Shown here: positions 62,430-64,000 of the stretch, in pieces
Layout of the letters: every line of letters starts with the position of its first letter
Position numbering within the stretch: position 1 is the first letter of the stretch
Assembly: GCF_028867935.1 (NCBI RefSeq)
Contig: NZ_JAPQNS010000001.1
Coordinates: forward strand, 1,426,001-1,490,000
DNA: 64,000 bases
Direction: 5' to 3'
DNA from: Flavobacterium sp. SUN052
Lineage (GTDB): Bacteria; Bacteroidota; Bacteroidia; Flavobacteriales; Flavobacteriaceae
The notes under the pieces: model-generated
Seen by the model: the letters and a program-made list of their open reading frames with translations, nothing else
The model's database searches: none
Told to the model about the DNA's origin: nothing
Program-made: the position numbers and the translations under genes

Positions 62430-64000
62430 CTAGTACGTTATCTCCCATTTAGCATCGGTTTTTTCACCCATCTCCAGCTCCAGCGTGCCGCCCCTGAGCA
62501 ACTCCTCGTGGCTGAACGAGAGCGACTTTAACGGCTTGCCGTTCAGCCGCGCCGACTGGATGTACTTGTTGCGCCGGGAGGACTTGGGGGCTGACACGGT
62601 GAAGGTCTTGCCGTTGGGCAGGTCGATGCTCACTTTGGTAAACAGCGGACTGGTGATGCTGTAGCGGGGCAGACCGGGCGTAGTGGGGTAAAAACCCATT
62701 GCCGAGAAGACTACAAACGACGACATCGAACCGCCATCCTCATCGCCGGGCACCCCGAAAATAGTATCCTGAAACCAAGTGTCCAGTAGCAGGCGGGTGT
62801 ACTTCTGGGTTTTCCAGGGGGCGTTGGTGTAGTTGAAGAGGTAGGGAATAAAGAAAGTCACCTGGTTGCCCATTGCAAACTGACCGATCATACCCGTCTG
62901 GTCGGGAAATTTCTCCCAGAACACAGGTTTACTGCGGTCGAGCCCCTCGCGAAACAGCTGATCCAGATTCTGTTCCAGTTTGTCAGCCCCACCCATCAAC
63001 TCCGTAAACCCTTTAATGTCCTGCTGCACATTCCAGCGGTAACTCCAGCCGTTATTCTCGTTGTAATAATCATTACCGGCGTGCCCTCCGTCGAATTTGG
63101 GGTCAATTTCGATCCAGTTCCCCTTGGCGTCTTTGGGCAGAAAGAAGCCAGTTTTGGCATGCCAGAGGTTTTTGTAATTCTGGGCTCGGGGGGCATATTT
63201 TTTATAGACATCCTGCTTACCCAGTTCTTTCCCCAGTTCGCTCAGTGCCCAACTATCGTAGCTATTCCCCAGGGTAATGGCTACCGCTGAGCGCCGTTGA
63301 CCAGCGTGCAGTTTGGCCACCGAATCGGTTTCTGTTTCGCCGGGGTGCAGGGCTGGATAATAGCCTTTGGCATAATAAAAATCATCCAAAGCCCCTTTTG
63401 GATCGTTCCGGTGCGGCAGCATGGTTCGCTTATCGGCGCTTTTCATCATGCCTTCGAGGGCTGTATTGACGTCGAAATCACGGATTCCTTTGCGGTACGC
63501 ATCCAGAAACACCACCATTGATTTGAAGCCGAACATGCCCGCCCGATCGCCAAAGAATTTGGGATACTCCGGTATCCAGCCACTCTCTTTGTACATCCGC
63601 ACGTACGTCTGCAAGATGTCGGCTTCGCGCTTGGGGTCCAGAATAGACCGTAGAGGGTGCAGGGCCAGGTAATTCCCCCAGGTGTAATCGTCGGTGTAGA
63701 ACGGCCGGGCATCAGTATGCACTTTTTTATCGTAGCCACTGAAATATTTCCCTTCCTCTGACATGTCGACCATCCGGGCGTAGCAGCGGTAGAGGGCGGT
63801 GTAGAAACTGCGTTTCTGCGCGTCGGTGCCCCCTTCTACCTTTACCTGCCCAATGGTTTTTGCCCAGGCCGCTTTTCCTTTTTCTTTGAGCTGATCGAAG
63901 GACACGCCGGTAAGTTCTTTTTCAAAGTTTCGCTTTGCCTGTTCGGGACTGATGAACGAAATGGCGTAACGAAACTCCTGCACGGGTGCATCGGCTTCGG
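62430..64000 (-). CDS. GH92 family alpha-mannosidase, copy 2, 5' end outside the window
   Basis: The frame stays open to the right edge of the window, where it reads EADAPVQEFRYA in line with ENDAPVQEFRYA of copy 1, so the N-terminal third is missing here and the real start lies beyond 64000. The visible 523 residues carry the DDYTWGNYLALHPL, YYNENNGWSYRWNVQ and PGDEDGGSMSSF blocks of GH92. It lies 55 bases upstream of copy 1 on the same strand. The last 150 residues differ from copy 1 at very few places, which suggests recent duplication or gene conversion. Confidence 0.93.
   Translation of the reverse strand, partial: EADAPVQEFRYAISFISPEQAKRNFEKELTGVSFDQLKEKGKAAWAKTIGQVKVEGGTDAQKRSFYTALYRCYARMVDMSEEGKYFSGYDKKVHTDARPFYTDDYTWGNYLALHPLRSILDPKREADILQTYVRMYKESGWIPEYPKFFGDRAGMFGFKSMVVFLDAYRKGIRDFDVNTALEGMMKSADKRTMLPHRNDPKGALDDFYYAKGYYPALHPGETETDSVAKLHAGQRRSAVAITLGNSYDSWALSELGKELGKQDVYKKYAPRAQNYKNLWHAKTGFFLPKDAKGNWIEIDPKFDGGHAGNDYYNENNGWSYRWNVQQDIKGFTELMGGADKLEQNLDQLFREGLDRSKPVFWEKFPDQTGMIGQFAMGNQVTFFIPYLFNYTNAPWKTQKYTRLLLDTWFQDTIFGVPGDEDGGSMSSFVVFSAMGFYPTTPGLPRYSITSPLFTKVSIDLPNGKTFTVSAPKSSRRNKYIQSARLNGKPLKSLSFSHEELLRGGTLELEMGEKTDAKWEITY

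Noticed and set aside
1..64000. CRISPR array, insertion sequence, prophage or rRNA operon
   Set aside because: No regularly spaced repeats, no transposase, integrase or phage structural gene, and no rRNA sequence were seen; the repeats present are palindromic intergenic elements.

Overview
The window looks like chromosomal DNA from a Bacteroidota bacterium of the order Cytophagales, most likely a Spirosoma-like genus. This is inferred from the SusC/SusD pair with an ECF sigma factor and a FecR anti-sigma factor, the many secreted or lipoprotein products, a perfect Bacteroidota promoter (TTG, 20 bases, TAnnTTTG) before a tRNA gene, and the near absence of Shine-Dalgarno sites. There is no CRISPR array, no insertion sequence and no rRNA.

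Region 1 (1-17.4 kb) is mostly housekeeping and envelope maintenance: a small membrane protein, a secreted LRR/TPR protein, an agmatine-deiminase-family enzyme, two parvulin chaperones (one a lipoprotein, one SurA-like) followed by a MoxR ATPase, a glycosylasparaginase, and an M48 metalloprotease lipoprotein. A tightly packed minus-strand run follows: purL, DUF2442, Uma2, truA and a MobA-like nucleotidyltransferase.

Region 2 (17.5-19.8 kb) is the most accessory-looking part. A tRNA-Ser(UGA) with its own promoter and terminator is followed by a strikingly AT-rich single gene. It encodes a CHAT-domain (caspase-like) protein whose N-terminal half I do not recognise and which carries two CCxxH motifs. 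This is the best candidate for an undescribed, possibly defence-related, system.

Region 3 (19.8-27 kb) returns to core genes: pterin dehydratase, rsmI, a DUF4105 membrane protein, an inositol-monophosphatase-family enzyme, a DinB/YfiT protein, a 52-residue FeoB-associated-type Cys-rich protein, a DUF4403 lipoprotein and a 2,5-dioxovalerate-type aldehyde dehydrogenase. The gaps hold several families of long palindromes and a heptamer repeat that extends into coding sequence.

Region 4 (27-64 kb) is devoted to uptake and breakdown of sugars and glycans: an Oar-like TonB receptor, a DUF1080 protein, a glucose-dehydrogenase-like/HEAT/cytochrome c fusion, an acyl-CoA ligase, a GH18 chitinase with two CBM5/12 modules, a GH43 enzyme, and an operon of beta-propeller, exported sugar isomerase and Gfo/Idh/MocA oxidoreductase. 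Next comes a cell-surface-signalling locus read on the minus strand: ECF sigma, FecR, SusC with an STN domain, SusD, and two exported FAD oxidoreductases. The window ends with a PAS histidine kinase, an exported TIM-barrel protein, an L-lactate-permease-family transporter and two tandem GH92 alpha-mannosidases, the second cut by the window edge. The exported DUF1080 protein, cytochrome-linked dehydrogenase, isomerase and FAD oxidoreductases together suggest oxidative (3-keto) sugar chemistry in the periplasm beside classical hydrolysis; that link is inference.
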